From Acidovorax sp. SUPP3334 (GTDB lineage: Bacteria > Pseudomonadota > Gammaproteobacteria > Burkholderiales > Burkholderiaceae_C), in the NCBI RefSeq assembly GCF_030159055.1, contig NZ_BQXQ01000033.1, forward strand, positions 1 through 63,824: DNA of 63,824 nt, given 5' to 3'. A program made the translations under genes and the position numbers. Below, one piece after another: positions 36,339 to 48,512 of this stretch. The notes under the pieces were generated by a model, which made no database searches, was not told the origin of the DNA, and worked only from the letters and a program-made list of their open reading frames with translations. Each line of letters starts with the position of its first letter. Position 1 is the first letter of the stretch.

Positions 36339-38168
36339 ATGCCCCTGCCCCCCGCCCCCACCCGGCGCGCCGCGCTGCTTTCCCCGGATGCCTACCACCA
36401 GACCGCGGCCCGCGCGGAGCTGACCGCCGCCGACGAACCGGCTGAAATCCTCGAAGCCCCTGAAGCACCCGCACCTCGCACTTCCCGCAAATCGCCGGCC
36501 CGCACGGCCCCAGCCGCGCGCGCTGAAGCCCCGCGCCAAGAGAGCCCCGCAGTCCGCACCCCGGCACCGATGGCAGACGATGCCGCCGCGCCGCAAGAAC
36601 GCAGTCCTTCGACCCGCCGCCGCAATGCCCCGGCACCTGCCGCCGCACCACTGCAGGCGCGCGAGCCCGCCAGGGCCGAACCCCTGCAATCGCGCGCACC
36701 GGTCGCGGCCGCTGCGGAGCCAGCAGCTGCGCCCACCACATCGCCCGGCGCACGTGCCCGCAAAGCGCGCGGCAACGGACCCAAGAAGATGTTCGTGCTC
36801 GACACCAACGTGCTGCTGCACGACCCGACGAGTCTCTTTCGCTTCGAGGAACACGACATCTTCCTGCCGATGATCGTGCTCGAAGAGCTCGATGGTCACA
36901 AGAAGGGAATGACCGAGGTCGCCCGCAACGGACGCCAGGCCAGCCGCACGCTCGATGCGCTGGCGGCCGCGCAAGGCGCCGACATCGCTCGCGGGCTCAA
37001 GCTCGACTCCACCGGCCAGCGCGCGGCTGGCGGCTGCCTGTATTTCCAGACGGCTCCGCTCGACTACAGCCTGCCCACCAGCCTGCCCCAGGGCAAGGCC
37101 GACAACCAGATCCTGGGCGTCGTCGAGGCCCTGCGCAAGCTGCATGCCCCGCGCGAGGTGGTGCTGGTGTCCAAGGACATCAACATGCGCGTCAAGGCGC
37201 GCGCGCTCGGCCTGAACGCAGAGGATTACCAGAACGACAAGACGCTGGAAGACGGCGACCTGCTCTATTCCGGCCTGCTCGCGCTGCCGGCAGACTTCTG
37301 GGTCAAGACCGGCAAGAACGTGGAAAGCTGGCAGAGCGGCGTGCACACCTATTACCGCGTCGGCGGGCCGGTCGTGCCGCAGTTGATGATCAACCAGTTC
37401 GTCTACTTCGAAGCACCCGGCGAGCCCAGCCTGTTCGCCCGCGTGACCGAAATCCGCGATCGCACGGCGGTGCTGCAGACGCTCAAGGACTACGGCTCGG
37501 CCAAGAACGCCGTGTGGGGCGTGAATACGCGCAACCGCGAGCAGAACTTCGCCATGAACCTGCTCATGGACCCCGAGGTCGATTTCGTCACCCTCACCGG
37601 CACGGCCGGCACCGGCAAGACGCTGATGGCACTCGCCGCCGGCCTCACGCAAGTGCTGGACGAACGCCGCTACACCGAGATCATCATGACCCGCGCCACG
37701 GTGAGCGTGGGCGAGGACATCGGTTTCCTGCCCGGCACCGAAGAGGAAAAGATGGGCCCGTGGATGGGCGCGCTGGACGACAACCTGGAATTCCTGGCCA
37801 AGGGCGACGGCGGCAACGCCGGCGAATGGGGCCGCGCGGCGACGAACGAGCTGATCCGCAGCCGCATCAAGATCAAGAGCATGAACTTCATGCGCGGGCG
37901 CACGTTCCTGAACAAGTACGTGATCATCGACGAGGCGCAGAACCTCACGCCCAAGCAGATGAAGACGCTCATCACGCGCGCCGGCCCGGGCACCAAGATC
38001 ATCTGCATGGGCAACCTGGCGCAGATCGACACGCCCTACCTGACCGAAGGCTCCTCGGGGCTGACCTATGCGGTGGACCGCTTCAAGGGCTGGCCGCACA
38101 GCGGCCACATCACCCTGGCGCGCGGCGAGCGCTCACGGCTGGCGGACTTCGCCAGCGAAGTGCTGTGA
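36339..38168 (+). CDS. PIN domain-PhoH family ATPase
   Basis: 609 residues, larger than classic PhoH because it joins a PIN nuclease domain (KMFVLDTNVLLHDP near residue 150, with LEELDGHKKG) to a PhoH helicase-like ATPase domain (Walker A GTAGTGKTLMALAAG; FMRGRTFLNKYVIIDEAQNL; GPGTKIICMGNLAQIDTPYL). PIN-PhoH (PhoH2 or YlaK-type) proteins act on RNA. The first 145 residues are Ala/Pro/Arg-rich and probably disordered. Preceded by a terminator and followed 16 bases later by a small membrane-protein gene. Confidence 0.9.
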   Translation: MPLPPAPTRRAALLSPDAYHQTAARAELTAADEPAEILEAPEAPAPRTSRKSPARTAPAARAEAPRQESPAVRTPAPMADDAAAPQERSPSTRRRNAPAPAAAPLQAREPARAEPLQSRAPVAAAAEPAAAPTTSPGARARKARGNGPKKMFVLDTNVLLHDPTSLFRFEEHDIFLPMIVLEELDGHKKGMTEVARNGRQASRTLDALAAAQGADIARGLKLDSTGQRAAGGCLYFQTAPLDYSLPTSLPQGKADNQILGVVEALRKLHAPREVVLVSKDINMRVKARALGLNAEDYQNDKTLEDGDLLYSGLLALPADFWVKTGKNVESWQSGVHTYYRVGGPVVPQLMINQFVYFEAPGEPSLFARVTEIRDRTAVLQTLKDYGSAKNAVWGVNTRNREQNFAMNLLMDPEVDFVTLTGTAGTGKTLMALAAGLTQVLDERRYTEIIMTRATVSVGEDIGFLPGTEEEKMGPWMGALDDNLEFLAKGDGGNAGEWGRAATNELIRSRIKIKSMNFMRGRTFLNKYVIIDEAQNLTPKQMKTLITRAGPGTKIICMGNLAQIDTPYLTEGSSGLTYAVDRFKGWPHSGHITLARGERSRLADFASEVL

Positions 38169-38184
38169 GCGGGGGCACGCGGTA

Positions 38185-38553
38185 ATGGCCGTGGGATGGA
38201 TGACTGCGCTGAAGCTGGTGCCCTGGGGCGACGTGATCGAAGCGACACCCCAGATCCTGCAGGCCGCCCGGCGGCTGCTGGGCCAGACCCAGAAAGGGCC
38301 GGCGGCCACCACCGCCGCGCCCCTGCCCAACGGCACGGAGGATGGCCTGGCCGCGCTGCGCCAGCGGGTGCAGACGCTGGAGGCCGAGCAGCAGGCGTCG
38401 GCCGTGCTGATCGGCTCGCTCGCCGAGCAGAACGCCCAACTCGTGCGTGCAATAGATGCCTTGCGGATGCGCAGCCAGCGGCTGACCATCGCCATGGCGC
38501 TGACCGGCGTCGCCACCGTGGGCCTGCTGGCCTGGGCGCTGGGCGGAAGCTGA
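38185..38553 (+). CDS. Small membrane-anchored coiled-coil protein (122 aa)
   Basis: N-terminal amphipathic stretch, a coiled coil at about 55-95 (LAALRQRVQTLEAEQQASAV), and one C-terminal transmembrane helix (TIAMALTGVATVGLLAWALG). Tail-anchored by prediction. No family recognised. Same strand as phoH with a 16-base gap, so possibly cotranscribed. Confidence 0.6.
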   Translation: MAVGWMTALKLVPWGDVIEATPQILQAARRLLGQTQKGPAATTAAPLPNGTEDGLAALRQRVQTLEAEQQASAVLIGSLAEQNAQLVRAIDALRMRSQRLTIAMALTGVATVGLLAWALGGS

Positions 38554-38580
38554 CCGGGCCTTGCATCGCATTCCAGACGG

Positions 38581-38638
38581 TTGCTATTTAATTAATAGCA
38601 ACATCCCCTAGAGGAATATGCGCTGGAGGGCTTTTTGA
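38581..38638. repeat. Dispersed palindromic repeat, copy D
   Basis: TTGCTATTTAATTAATAGCA with ACATCCCCTAGAGGAATATG, then CGCTGGAGGGCTTTTT. The left part is itself a palindrome (TTGCTATT, AATAGCAA). Between the small membrane-protein gene and dnaB, convergent, so it could act as a terminator. Confidence 0.7.
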
Positions 38639-38648
38639 TTCAAACCGC

Positions 38649-40061
38649 TTAGAAATCGTCGCCAGAACCCATGGCGAGGTTTTCGAAGCGCGTCTGGTTC
38701 TTTTGAAAGAACAGCTTCACCGTGCCGGTGGGGCCGTTCCGTTGCTTGCCGATGATGACCTCGGCCACGTTCGGCTCCTTGCTGTCCTTGTTGTAGTAGT
38801 CGTCGCGGTAGATGAACATGATGATGTCGGCATCCTGCTCGATGGCACCCGATTCGCGCAGGTCGGACATCATGGGCCGCTTGTCGGTGCGCTGCTCCAC
38901 CGAACGGTTGAGCTGCGACAGCGCGATCACCGGGCACTGAAGCTCCTTGGCCAGCATCTTGAGGCCCCGTGAGATTTCACCCAGCTCGGTGGCCCGGTTG
39001 TCCGAACTGGACGAACCCGAGCCGCTCATGAGTTGCAGGTAGTCGACCACGATCAGCCCCAGCTTGCCGCACTGGCGCGCCAGCCGGCGGGCATTGGCCC
39101 GCAGTTCGCTCGGGGTCAGGCCGGGCGTCTCGTCGATGTGCAGCGACACCGTGCGCAGGCGCTCGATGGCTTCGGTCAGACGCGGCCATTCTTCGTCGGT
39201 GAGCTTTCCGGTGCGCAGGTTGCCCTGGTTCACCCGGCCAATCGAACCCACGATCCGCACCGCCAGTTGGGCGGCGCCCATTTCCATCGAGAAGATGGCG
39301 ACGGGGAGGCCCTCGTTGAGCGCCACGTGCTCGGCGATGTTCACCGCGAACGAGGTCTTACCCATGGACGGACGCGCCGCCAGCACCACCATGTCGCCTG
39401 CCTGCAGGCCCGACGTCATGCGGTCCAGGTCGGCGAAGCCGGTCGGCACGCCTGTCACGTCCACCGGGTTGTCGGCCATTTCCTGGACGCGATCGAGCAG
39501 GTCCACCACCAGCGTGTCGAGCGACTGAAAGCCCTGCTTCATGCGCGAGCCCTCTTCGCCGATGGCGAAGATCTTCTGCTCGGCCTCATCCAGAATGCGC
39601 TCGACCGGCTTGCCCTTGGGGTTGAAAGCGTTGGTGGCGATCTCGTCGCTGGCCGTGACCAGCTTGCGCAGGATCGAACGCTCCCGCACGATTTCGGCGT
39701 AGCGCCGGATGTTGCTGGCGCTCGGCACGTACTGCGCCAGGCTGTTGAGGTAAGCGAGGCCGCCGATCTCTTCGGCCTTCCCCAGACTCTGCAGCCGCTC
39801 GTACACCGTGATCACATCGGCGGGCTTGCTGGCGTTCACCATCGTGCCGATGGCCGAATAGATGAGCTGATGCTCATGCCGGTAGAAATCGCTGTCCACG
39901 AGCAGATCGCCCACCCGGTCCCAGGCCATGTTGTCCAGCAGCAGGCCACCCAGCACACTGGACTCGGCCTCCAGCGAATGCGGCGGCACGCGCAACTGGG
40001 CGACTTCGCGGTCCGGCGCCGGAGCGAAATCCTCGTCGATGGAAAGGGACTCGAGGGTCAT
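38649..40061 (-). CDS. dnaB: Replicative DNA helicase DnaB
   Basis: Hexameric helicase that unwinds DNA at the replication fork, 470 residues. N-terminal domain LRVPPHSLEAESSVLGGLLL, then the RecA-like domain with Walker A LAARPSMGKTSFAVNIAEH, Walker B LIVVDYLQLM, and the DnaB arginine region QCPVIALSQLNRSVEQR. No intein. It lies downstream of rpsF-priB-rpsR-rplI, a conserved order linking primosome and ribosome genes. Confidence 0.96.
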   Translation of the reverse strand: MTLESLSIDEDFAPAPDREVAQLRVPPHSLEAESSVLGGLLLDNMAWDRVGDLLVDSDFYRHEHQLIYSAIGTMVNASKPADVITVYERLQSLGKAEEIGGLAYLNSLAQYVPSASNIRRYAEIVRERSILRKLVTASDEIATNAFNPKGKPVERILDEAEQKIFAIGEEGSRMKQGFQSLDTLVVDLLDRVQEMADNPVDVTGVPTGFADLDRMTSGLQAGDMVVLAARPSMGKTSFAVNIAEHVALNEGLPVAIFSMEMGAAQLAVRIVGSIGRVNQGNLRTGKLTDEEWPRLTEAIERLRTVSLHIDETPGLTPSELRANARRLARQCGKLGLIVVDYLQLMSGSGSSSSDNRATELGEISRGLKMLAKELQCPVIALSQLNRSVEQRTDKRPMMSDLRESGAIEQDADIIMFIYRDDYYNKDSKEPNVAEVIIGKQRNGPTGTVKLFFQKNQTRFENLAMGSGDDF

Positions 40062-40203
40062 GGCAAAAGGTCCTCTCGCGGCATGCGCGGTGGATTCACG
40101 TCAGGCAGCAAAGACTGAAAAGCGGCAGGCTGCAGATGACAAGTCTGTGGAAAAGCTGTTCACAGCCGGTGGGTGACCGGTGCATGAAACAACGCACCAG
40201 AAA

Positions 40204-40232
40204 CGCGAAAGCCGCCCGAGGGCGGCTTCGCG
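40204..40232 (-). terminator. Probable terminator hairpin after rplI
   Basis: Stem of about 13 pairs (CGCGAAAGCCGCCC with GGGCGGCTTCGCG, one bulge) and a very tight 2-base turn, followed on the minus strand by TTTCTGG. The T run is short, so termination may be partial or Rho-assisted. Confidence 0.6.
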
Positions 40233-40258
40233 ATCGATGCCAGAGGCAGCGCTTTTCT

Positions 40259-40711
40259 TTATGCGGTTTCGCCGTAGACCGAAACGGTCACGTCCACCAC
40301 CACATCGGTGTGCAGAGCCACGCTCACCGTGTTGTCGCCGACGACCTTGATCGGGCCGTTGGGCAGGCGGATCTGCGACTTCACGACCTTGTAGCCTTGC
40401 TTGTTCAGCTCTTCGGCGATGTCGTGGTTCGTCACGGAACCGAACAGGCGGCCGTCCACACCAGCCTTTTGCGTCAGCTTGACGGTAGAGCCGCTGAGCT
40501 TTTCGCCTTGGGCCTGGGACTCTGCCAACTTGGCGGCAGCCGCCTTTTCGAGTTCAGCGCGCTTGGCTTCGAACTCGGCCTTGGCCGATTCGGTAGCGCG
40601 GCGGGCGCGGCCCGAAGGAATCAGGAAGTTGCGGGCGTAGCCGTCTTTGACCTTGACGATTTCGCCGAGGTTGCCGAGGTTCACAACCTTGTCGAGCAGA
40701 ATGATTTGCAT
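40259..40711 (-). CDS. rplI: 50S ribosomal protein L9
   Basis: 150 residues, the normal length. Signature [20 protein letters not shown] and [20 protein letters not shown], then a long helix and the C-terminal domain. Last gene of rpsF-priB-rpsR-rplI, 12 bases after rpsR. Confidence 0.97.
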   Translation of the reverse strand: MQIILLDKVVNLGNLGEIVKVKDGYARNFLIPSGRARRATESAKAEFEAKRAELEKAAAAKLAESQAQGEKLSGSTVKLTQKAGVDGRLFGSVTNHDIAEELNKQGYKVVKSQIRLPNGPIKVVGDNTVSVALHTDVVVDVTVSVYGETA

Positions 40712-40723
40712 GACTGGTGCTCC

Positions 40724-41005
40724 TTAGATCTTGTGCTGGTCGCTGTAAGGCACCAGGGCCAGGAAGCGCGCGCGCTTGATGGCGGTGTTGAGCTGACGCT
40801 GGTAGATGGCGCGCGTGCCGGTCAGGCGTGCGGGGATGATCTTGCCGTTTTCAGCGATGAAATCGCGCAGGGTGTCGACATCCTTGTAGTCGATCTCTTC
40901 CACACCGGCGACGGTGAAGCGGCAAAAGCGCTTGCGCTTGAACAGCAGCGACTGGGTGTTGCGCTTCGGGCGCTTGTCTTTGTTGAATTTCTTGAACGTG
41001 GCCAT
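40724..41005 (-). CDS. rpsR: 30S ribosomal protein S18
   Basis: 93 residues. Contains [39 protein letters not shown] and [13 protein letters not shown], the S18 signature. A basic N-terminal extension, as in other betaproteobacteria. It binds 16S rRNA together with S6. Confidence 0.97.
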   Translation of the reverse strand: MATFKKFNKDKRPKRNTQSLLFKRKRFCRFTVAGVEEIDYKDVDTLRDFIAENGKIIPARLTGTRAIYQRQLNTAIKRARFLALVPYSDQHKI

Positions 41006-41023
41006 TGGCGGACCTCTTGAAAA

Positions 41024-41314
41024 TTAATCTTGTTGAATATCCTGGATGTGGAACACCAGACCTTTGCCGTTGCGTGACGTCGCCAGAAACCCCTGGAATA
41101 CCCAGAGGCTGCCGAGCGCCTGTCTTGCCAACCGCTCGGCGAGCGCGCCGAAAACGATGGCCTTCACAACGGCCTTGACCTCGCGCTGTACACCGGCTTC
41201 TTGCTGCTGAGACCCATGTTCGAGTTTCAGATCCAGCGCCGGGAGACCAGCGGGCGTGTAGCGCAGGGCATCGGCCTCGGCGATACAGGCGGTGAGGACA
41301 ACGCGGTTTTCCAC
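41024..41314 (-). CDS. priB: Primosomal replication protein N (PriB)
   Basis: 96-residue OB-fold single-strand DNA-binding protein, helping PriA restart replication. NRVVLTACIAEADALRYTPAG at the N-terminus and VFGALAERLARQALGSLWVF further in match PriB; it ends VFHIQDIQQD. Location between rpsF and rpsR is diagnostic. Confidence 0.92.
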   Translation of the reverse strand: MENRVVLTACIAEADALRYTPAGLPALDLKLEHGSQQQEAGVQREVKAVVKAIVFGALAERLARQALGSLWVFQGFLATSRNGKGLVFHIQDIQQD

Positions 41315-41330
41315 TCCTCCAGTCGATGGA

Positions 41331-41708
41331 TCAGCGCTCGCCCGAAGCGGCGAACTCGGCCTGGCTGGCCTTGCGGGCTTCTTCGCGCTCGACGGTCTTC
41401 ATCATCGAGGAAGGACCCGTATCGGCCTTCTTCTTTTGAACCGTCAGGTGGCGCAGAACGGCGTCGTTGAACTTGAAAGCGTGCTCCAGTTCAGCCATCA
41501 CGGCCTGGTCGGCTTCGATGTTCACGCACAGGTAGTGCGCCTTGGCCAGCTTGTTGATCAGGTACGCCAGTTGACGGCGGCCCCAGTCTTCCACGCGATG
41601 CACCTTGCCGCCGCCGGCGACGATCATGCCCTTGTAGCGCTCCAGCATGGCTGGAACTTGTTCGCTTTGATCCGGGTGGATCAACAAAATGATTTCGTAG
41701 TGACGCAT
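41331..41708 (-). CDS. rpsF: 30S ribosomal protein S6
   Basis: 125 residues; start 41708 gives [21 protein letters not shown]6 motifs [20 protein letters not shown] and [12 protein letters not shown]-terminal tail with extra Glu/Lys. Partner of S18. First gene of the operon, transcribed away from grpE; the 216-base interval contains the promoters of both. Confidence 0.97.
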   Translation of the reverse strand: MRHYEIILLIHPDQSEQVPAMLERYKGMIVAGGGKVHRVEDWGRRQLAYLINKLAKAHYLCVNIEADQAVMAELEHAFKFNDAVLRHLTVQKKKADTGPSSMMKTVEREEARKASQAEFAASGER

Positions 41709-41862
41709 GCAATCTCCTTGTGGATGAAGCCACCCGCTGCGTCTAGAAGCGGTATGGCAAGGCAAAGCCGGCGATTATAGCCTCAGGGCCGCTGGCTTGT
41801 ACACTCACGCCGGCCTGACTGACGCCAGCCCGACGCATCTGCGTGCAAACGGCGCCTTTTCG

Positions 41863-41890
41863 CTTGAAATCCGCCGGGCGGCACCCATGT
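41863..41890 (+). promoter_or_regulatory. Sigma-32 (heat shock) promoter of grpE
   Basis: CTTGAAA (41863-41869), 14-base spacer, ACCCATGT with CCCATGT at 41884-41890. Compared with CTTGAAA-N11-16-CCCCATNT, the -35 is perfect and the -10 has one change. It gives a 5' untranslated region of about 30 bases before the grpE ATG. Confidence 0.75.
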
Positions 41891-41925
41891 GCCGCGCGTA
41901 CCGTTCACTTTCAGAAGAAATCGAC

Positions 41926-42486
41926 ATGTCCGATCAACACAATCCAGCCACCGCCTCTCATGGGGATGCAGCCCCTGCTCCTGAAGAAGTCGAAGCCGCG
42001 ATGGCGGCGCATGCCTCCGATGAACTGAGCCGCCTGCAGGGCGAACTGGCCGAGCTCAAGGCCAAGAGCGCCGACCTGGCCGACCAATTCCTGCGCGCCA
42101 AGGCCGAGGCCGAAAACGCCCGCCGCCGCGCCGAGGAAGAAATCTCCAAGGCCCGCAAGTTCGGCATCGAGAGCTTCGCGGAAAGCATGCTGCCCGTGGC
42201 CGACAGCCTGGCTGCCGCACTCGCCATCAAGGACGCGACGATCGATCAATTGCGCGAAGGCTCGGACGCCACGCTGCGCCAGCTGACCTCGGCCCTGGAG
42301 CGCAACAAGGTACTGGCCATCAATCCCAACGCTGGCGACAAGTTCGATCCCCACCAGCACCAGGCCATCAGCATGGTGCCGGCCGAGCAGGAGCCCAACA
42401 CGGTCGTTTCCGTGCTGCAAAAGGGCTACGTGATCGCAGAGCGCGTGCTGCGCCCGGCCCTGGTGACAGTGTCCGCACCTAAGTAA
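41926..42486 (+). CDS. grpE: Nucleotide-exchange factor GrpE
   Basis: Exchanges ADP for ATP on DnaK. 186 residues; start 41926 ([14 protein letters not shown]) rather than upstream ATGs because the sigma-32 promoter lies between them. Long N-terminal coiled coil ([33 protein letters not shown]), then the C-terminal beta domain [20 protein letters not shown] and [18 protein letters not shown]. Confidence 0.95.
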   Translation: MSDQHNPATASHGDAAPAPEEVEAAMAAHASDELSRLQGELAELKAKSADLADQFLRAKAEAENARRRAEEEISKARKFGIESFAESMLPVADSLAAALAIKDATIDQLREGSDATLRQLTSALERNKVLAINPNAGDKFDPHQHQAISMVPAEQEPNTVVSVLQKGYVIAERVLRPALVTVSAPK

Positions 42487-42590
42487 GCGACCGCCAACTT
42501 GAAGAAAAACTCCGGGCGACGGCTTGAAGCCTGCGAAGTTATCCACAAGTTATCGGCATCCAAATCTTTTTCAAAATCTCGGAGAACAAC

Positions 42591-44546
<1,956 letters not shown>

Positions 44547-44634
44547 GCGCGCTCGCGTGCCCGACTAGCCGCCGCGCCGGGCCCTGCACAGGGGTCAGCG
44601 CGGCGTTCCTGTTCCAACCGAGCTCGGAAAGACC

Positions 44635-45780
44635 ATGTCCAAGAGAGACTTTTACGAAGTTCTGGGCGTTCCAAAGAACGCTTCGGACGAAGAGATCAAG
44701 AAGGCCTATCGCAAGCTGGCGATGAAGCACCACCCTGACCGCAATCAGGGTGAAGCGGCCAAGCCTGCCGAAGAGCGGTTCAAGGAAGCCAAAGAGGCTT
44801 ACGAAATGCTCTCCGATCCGCAGAAGCGGTCGGCCTACGACCAGTACGGCCACGCTGGCGTGGACCCGAACATGCGCGGCCCCGGTGGCGCGGGTGCGGA
44901 AGGCTTCGGTGGGTTTGCCGAGGCCTTCGGCGACATCTTCGGCGACATGTTCGGCCAGGGCGGCGCGCGCGGGCGCGGCCAGGGCGGGCGCCAGGTCTAT
45001 CGCGGCAGCGATCTGAGCTATGCGATGGAGGTCACCCTGGAAGAGGCGGCCAAGGGCAAGGACGCGCAGATCCGCATTCCCTCCTGGGAGTCGTGCGAGA
45101 CCTGTCACGGCAGCGGCGCCAAGCCGGGCACCAGCGCCAAGACCTGCACCACCTGTGCCGGCGCCGGCACGGTGCAGATGCGCCAGGGCTTCTTCAGCGT
45201 GCAGCAGACCTGCCCGCACTGCCGCGGCACGGGCAAGATCATTCCCGAGCCCTGCATCACCTGCCACGGCCAGGGCAAGGTCAAGAGGCAAAAGACGCTG
45301 GAAGTGAAGATTCCCGCCGGCATCGACGACGGCATGCGCATCCGCAGCACCGGCAACGGCGAGCCTGGCACCAATGGCGGCCCGCCCGGGGACCTGTACA
45401 TAGAGATCCGGCTCAAGAAGCACGACATCTTCGAGCGCGACGGCGACGACCTGCATTGCCAGGTGCCCGTGAGCTTCATCACGGCCGCGCTGGGCGGCGA
45501 GATCGAGGTGCCCACGCTGCAAGGCAAGGCGGCCATCGACATTCCCGAAGGCACCCAGGCCGGCAAGCAGTTCCGACTGCGAGGCAAGGGCATCAAGGGC
45601 GTGCGGGCCAGCTATCCGGGCGATCTGTACTGCCACATCGCGGTGGAAACGCCGGTCAAGCTGACCGAGCACCAGCGCAAGCTGCTGCGAGAACTGGAGG
45701 AGTCGCTCAAGAAGGGCGGCGCCAAGCATTCCCCCAGCGGCGAAAGCTGGACCGACCGGCTGAAGAACCTGTTCAGCTGA
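44635..45780 (+). CDS. dnaJ: Co-chaperone DnaJ (Hsp40)
   Basis: 381 residues. J domain with KHHPDRNQG (HPD), Gly/Phe-rich linker, four CxxCxGxG zinc motifs ([32 protein letters not shown]), then the C-terminal substrate domain. Stimulates DnaK ATPase. 88 bases after dnaK; strong terminator follows. Confidence 0.97.
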   Translation: MSKRDFYEVLGVPKNASDEEIKKAYRKLAMKHHPDRNQGEAAKPAEERFKEAKEAYEMLSDPQKRSAYDQYGHAGVDPNMRGPGGAGAEGFGGFAEAFGDIFGDMFGQGGARGRGQGGRQVYRGSDLSYAMEVTLEEAAKGKDAQIRIPSWESCETCHGSGAKPGTSAKTCTTCAGAGTVQMRQGFFSVQQTCPHCRGTGKIIPEPCITCHGQGKVKRQKTLEVKIPAGIDDGMRIRSTGNGEPGTNGGPPGDLYIEIRLKKHDIFERDGDDLHCQVPVSFITAALGGEIEVPTLQGKAAIDIPEGTQAGKQFRLRGKGIKGVRASYPGDLYCHIAVETPVKLTEHQRKLLRELEESLKKGGAKHSPSGESWTDRLKNLFS

Positions 45781-45804
45781 TCGCGGCAGTTTCTGCCTGC
45801 CAAT

Positions 45805-45828
45805 GGCGCCCTCGGGCGCCTTTTTTTT
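45805..45828 (+). terminator. Rho-independent terminator after dnaJ
   Basis: GGCGCC (45805-45810), short CTCG turn, GGCGCC (45815-45820), then eight T residues (45821-45828). Confidence 0.85.
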
Positions 45829-45929
45829 GCGCGGATGGGCAGCAAAGCCATCGTGTTCCGCGATGGCCAAGGTGGCATTCCTGGGGGAAAATGCAAACAC
45901 TCTCTTCAACAGAGAATTCTCCAACCCCG

Positions 45930-46865
45930 ATGAAAAGCTCCGAGCGCAGTTTTGCGCGCCGAATCGACCTGACCTCGCTGCAGCTCTTCGTGGCCGTCTG
46001 CGAGCTGGGAAGCATCGGCCGCGCGGCAGAGCGGGAGTTCATCGCCGCCTCCGCCGTCAGCAAGCGCCTTTCTGATCTGGAAACCGCCGTGGACACGGCC
46101 CTGCTCTACCGGCACAGCCGCGGCGTCACCCTCACCCCCGCCGGGGAAAGCCTGCTGCACCATGCCCGCACCGTGCTGTTCGGCCTGGAGCGCATGCAGG
46201 GTGAGCTGAGCGAGTACGCCGACGGGGTGCGCGGCCATGTGCGCATGCACGCCAACATCTCGGCCATCGTGCAGTTTCTGCCGGAAGACCTGGGCGCCTT
46301 CGCCCGCGCGCACAGCCAGGTCAAGATCGACCTGCAAGAGCACCTGAGCCCAGACGTGCTGCAGGCCGTGCGCGAGGGCGCGGCCGACCTGGGGCTGTGC
46401 CACACCGGCACCGCGGCCGATCCGGAGGGACTGCAAGGCCGGCCCTACCGCCGCGACCAATTGGTGCTCGTTGTGCCCCGAGGGCATGCATTGTCCCGGG
46501 AGTCTGCTATCAAATTCGAAGCACTTCTCGACTGGGACATCGTCGGGCTGCAAGCCAACAGCAGCATCAGCCTGGCCATGCAGCAAGCCGCCGCTCGGGC
46601 GGGGCGGCCGCTGCGCCAGCGCATCCAGGTCACCGGGCTCGATGCCATGTGCCGCATGATCGACAACGGCCTGGGCATCGGCCTGCTGCCGGACCGGGCC
46701 TTCGCACTGATGCACGGCGTGGGGCAGTTGCAGTCCGTCGCGCTGGACGAGCCCTGGGGGCAGCGCGAGCTGCGCCTGGTGGCACGCGACTTCGATACCC
46801 TTCCCGTCACGGCCCGGCTGCTGGTCGAACACTTGGTGGCACCCTTGTCGCCAGAGCCTTCCTAA
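45930..46865 (+). CDS. LysR-family transcriptional regulator
   Basis: 311 residues from ATG 45930; an in-frame ATG at 45891 would add 13 residues. N-terminal helix-turn-helix: IDLTSLQLFVAVCELGSIGR, then AASAVSKRLSDLETAVDTAL, then the effector-binding domain with GHVRMHANISAIVQFLPEDL. It precedes leuC on the same strand by 40 bases, which suggests but does not show that it controls the leu genes. Ligand unknown. Confidence 0.88.
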   Translation: MKSSERSFARRIDLTSLQLFVAVCELGSIGRAAEREFIAASAVSKRLSDLETAVDTALLYRHSRGVTLTPAGESLLHHARTVLFGLERMQGELSEYADGVRGHVRMHANISAIVQFLPEDLGAFARAHSQVKIDLQEHLSPDVLQAVREGAADLGLCHTGTAADPEGLQGRPYRRDQLVLVVPRGHALSRESAIKFEALLDWDIVGLQANSSISLAMQQAAARAGRPLRQRIQVTGLDAMCRMIDNGLGIGLLPDRAFALMHGVGQLQSVALDEPWGQRELRLVARDFDTLPVTARLLVEHLVAPLSPEPS

Positions 46866-46905
46866 AATCACCCACCCCACCTGAAACCCACCAAAAGAGA
46901 CCGCC

Positions 46906-48327
46906 ATGGGACGCACCCTGTACGACAAGATCTGGGACGAGCACGTCGTCCACACCGAAGAGGACGGCACGTCCATCCTCTACATCGACCGCCACCTGGT
47001 GCACGAAGTGACCAGCCCGCAGGCTTTCGAAGGCCTGCGCGAGGCCGGCCGCAAGGTCTGGCGAATGAGCTCCATCGTGGGCACGGCCGACCACAACACG
47101 CCCACCACCGGCTGGGAAAACGGCTATGACGGCATCACCGACCCGATCAGCAAGGAGCAGATCACCACGCTGAACGCCAACATGGCGCAGATCACGCCCG
47201 CCGCGTTCTTCCCGTTCATGCACAAGCGCCAGGGCATCGTGCACGTGATCGGCCCCGAAAACGGCGCCACCCTGCCCGGCATGACCGTGGTGTGCGGCGA
47301 CAGCCACACCAGCACGCACGGCGCGTTCGGCGCGCTGGCGCACGGCATCGGCACCAGCGAAGTCGAGCACGTGATGGCCACGCAGACCCTGCTGGCCAAG
47401 AAGGCCAAGAACATGCTGGTGCGCGTGGACGGCCAGGTGGCGCCCGGCGTGACCGCCAAGGACATCGTGCTGGCCATCATCGGCAAGATCGGCACGGCCG
47501 GCGGCACGGGCTACACCATCGAATTCGGCGGTGCCGCCATCCGCGCGCTGAGCATGGAAGGCCGCATGACGGTCTGCAACATGGCCATCGAGGGCGGCGC
47601 GCGCGCGGGCCTGGTGGCGGTGGACGACAAGACCATCGACTACGTCAAGGGCAGGCCGCTGTCGCCCACCGGCGTCGAATGGGACCAGGCCGTGGCGTAC
47701 TGGAAAACGCTGCATTCCGACGCCGACGCGCAGTTCGACACCGTGGTCACGCTCAACGCCGCCGACATCGTGCCGCAGATCACCTGGGGCACGTCGCCCG
47801 AGATGGTGCTGGGCGTGGACGCCCGCGTGCCCGACCCGGACAAGGAAAAGGACGCCAACAAGCGCGGCGCGATGGAGCGCGCGTTGACCTACATGAACCT
47901 GGAGCCCGGCAAGGCACTGAACGACATCTTCGTGGACAAGGTGTTCATCGGCAGCTGCACCAACAGCCGCATCGAAGACATGCGCGAAGCCGCCGCTCTG
48001 GTCAAGAAGCTGGGCCAGAAAGTGGCCAAGAACATCAAGGTGGCGATGGTGGTGCCGGGCTCGGGCCTGGTCAAGGAACAGGCCGAGCGCGAGGGCCTGC
48101 ACGAGATCTTCAAGGCAGCCGGCTTCGAATGGCGCGAGCCGGGTTGCTCGATGTGCCTGGCGATGAACGCCGATCGGCTGGAGCCGGGCGAGCGCTGCGC
48201 CTCCACCAGCAACCGCAACTTCGAAGGCCGCCAGGGCGCGGGCGGGCGCACGCACCTGGTGTCGCCGGCAATGGCCGCGGCCGCAGCCGTGCACGGGCAT
48301 TTCGTGGACGTGCGCCAGTTCGCGTAA
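46906..48327 (+). CDS. leuC: 3-isopropylmalate dehydratase large subunit LeuC
   Basis: [4Fe-4S] aconitase-family isomerase of leucine synthesis, acting with LeuD. 473 residues. Cluster cysteines: [25 protein letters not shown] and GCSMCLAMN. Starts [15 protein letters not shown]. First gene of leuC-(lipoprotein)-leuD-leuB. Confidence 0.97.
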   Translation: MGRTLYDKIWDEHVVHTEEDGTSILYIDRHLVHEVTSPQAFEGLREAGRKVWRMSSIVGTADHNTPTTGWENGYDGITDPISKEQITTLNANMAQITPAAFFPFMHKRQGIVHVIGPENGATLPGMTVVCGDSHTSTHGAFGALAHGIGTSEVEHVMATQTLLAKKAKNMLVRVDGQVAPGVTAKDIVLAIIGKIGTAGGTGYTIEFGGAAIRALSMEGRMTVCNMAIEGGARAGLVAVDDKTIDYVKGRPLSPTGVEWDQAVAYWKTLHSDADAQFDTVVTLNAADIVPQITWGTSPEMVLGVDARVPDPDKEKDANKRGAMERALTYMNLEPGKALNDIFVDKVFIGSCTNSRIEDMREAAALVKKLGQKVAKNIKVAMVVPGSGLVKEQAEREGLHEIFKAAGFEWREPGCSMCLAMNADRLEPGERCASTSNRNFEGRQGAGGRTHLVSPAMAAAAAVHGHFVDVRQFA

Positions 48328-48370
48328 GCGCCCTGCAGCGCTTCTTCCCTTCCATTCCAGGACATTCGCC

Positions 48371-48496
48371 ATGAACAAGATCGCCACCCTTTTGACCCTG
48401 GCCCTGGCTTGTCTGCTGGCCGGCTGCAACACCGTCAAAGGCATGGGCCAGGACGTGCAGCGCGCCGGCGGCGCCATCGAGCGCGCCGCCAAGTAA
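48371..48496 (+). CDS. Entericidin A/B-like small lipoprotein
   Basis: 41 residues: [20 protein letters not shown] with lipobox LAGC, then [20 protein letters not shown], a small amphipathic helix. Entericidin-type lipoproteins are outer-membrane-associated and in enteric bacteria are linked to programmed bacteriolysis, but the role here is not known. It lies between leuC and leuD, a position I recall for other Burkholderiales. Confidence 0.8.
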   Translation: MNKIATLLTLALACLLAGCNTVKGMGQDVQRAGGAIERAAK

Positions 48497-48512
48497 ATAC
48501 CCGAAACACACC

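Noticed and set aside
42523-42550. CTTGAAG with a CCACAAGT 13 bases later, possible second sigma-32 promoter before dnaK
   Set aside because: The -10 part departs from the consensus at several positions; grpE's promoter can serve dnaK.
46501-46540. Repeat-like CTGCTATCAAATTCGAAGC inside the LysR gene
   Set aside because: The encoded protein has normal family length there, and the second half of the palindrome is missing; probably chance similarity or ancient.
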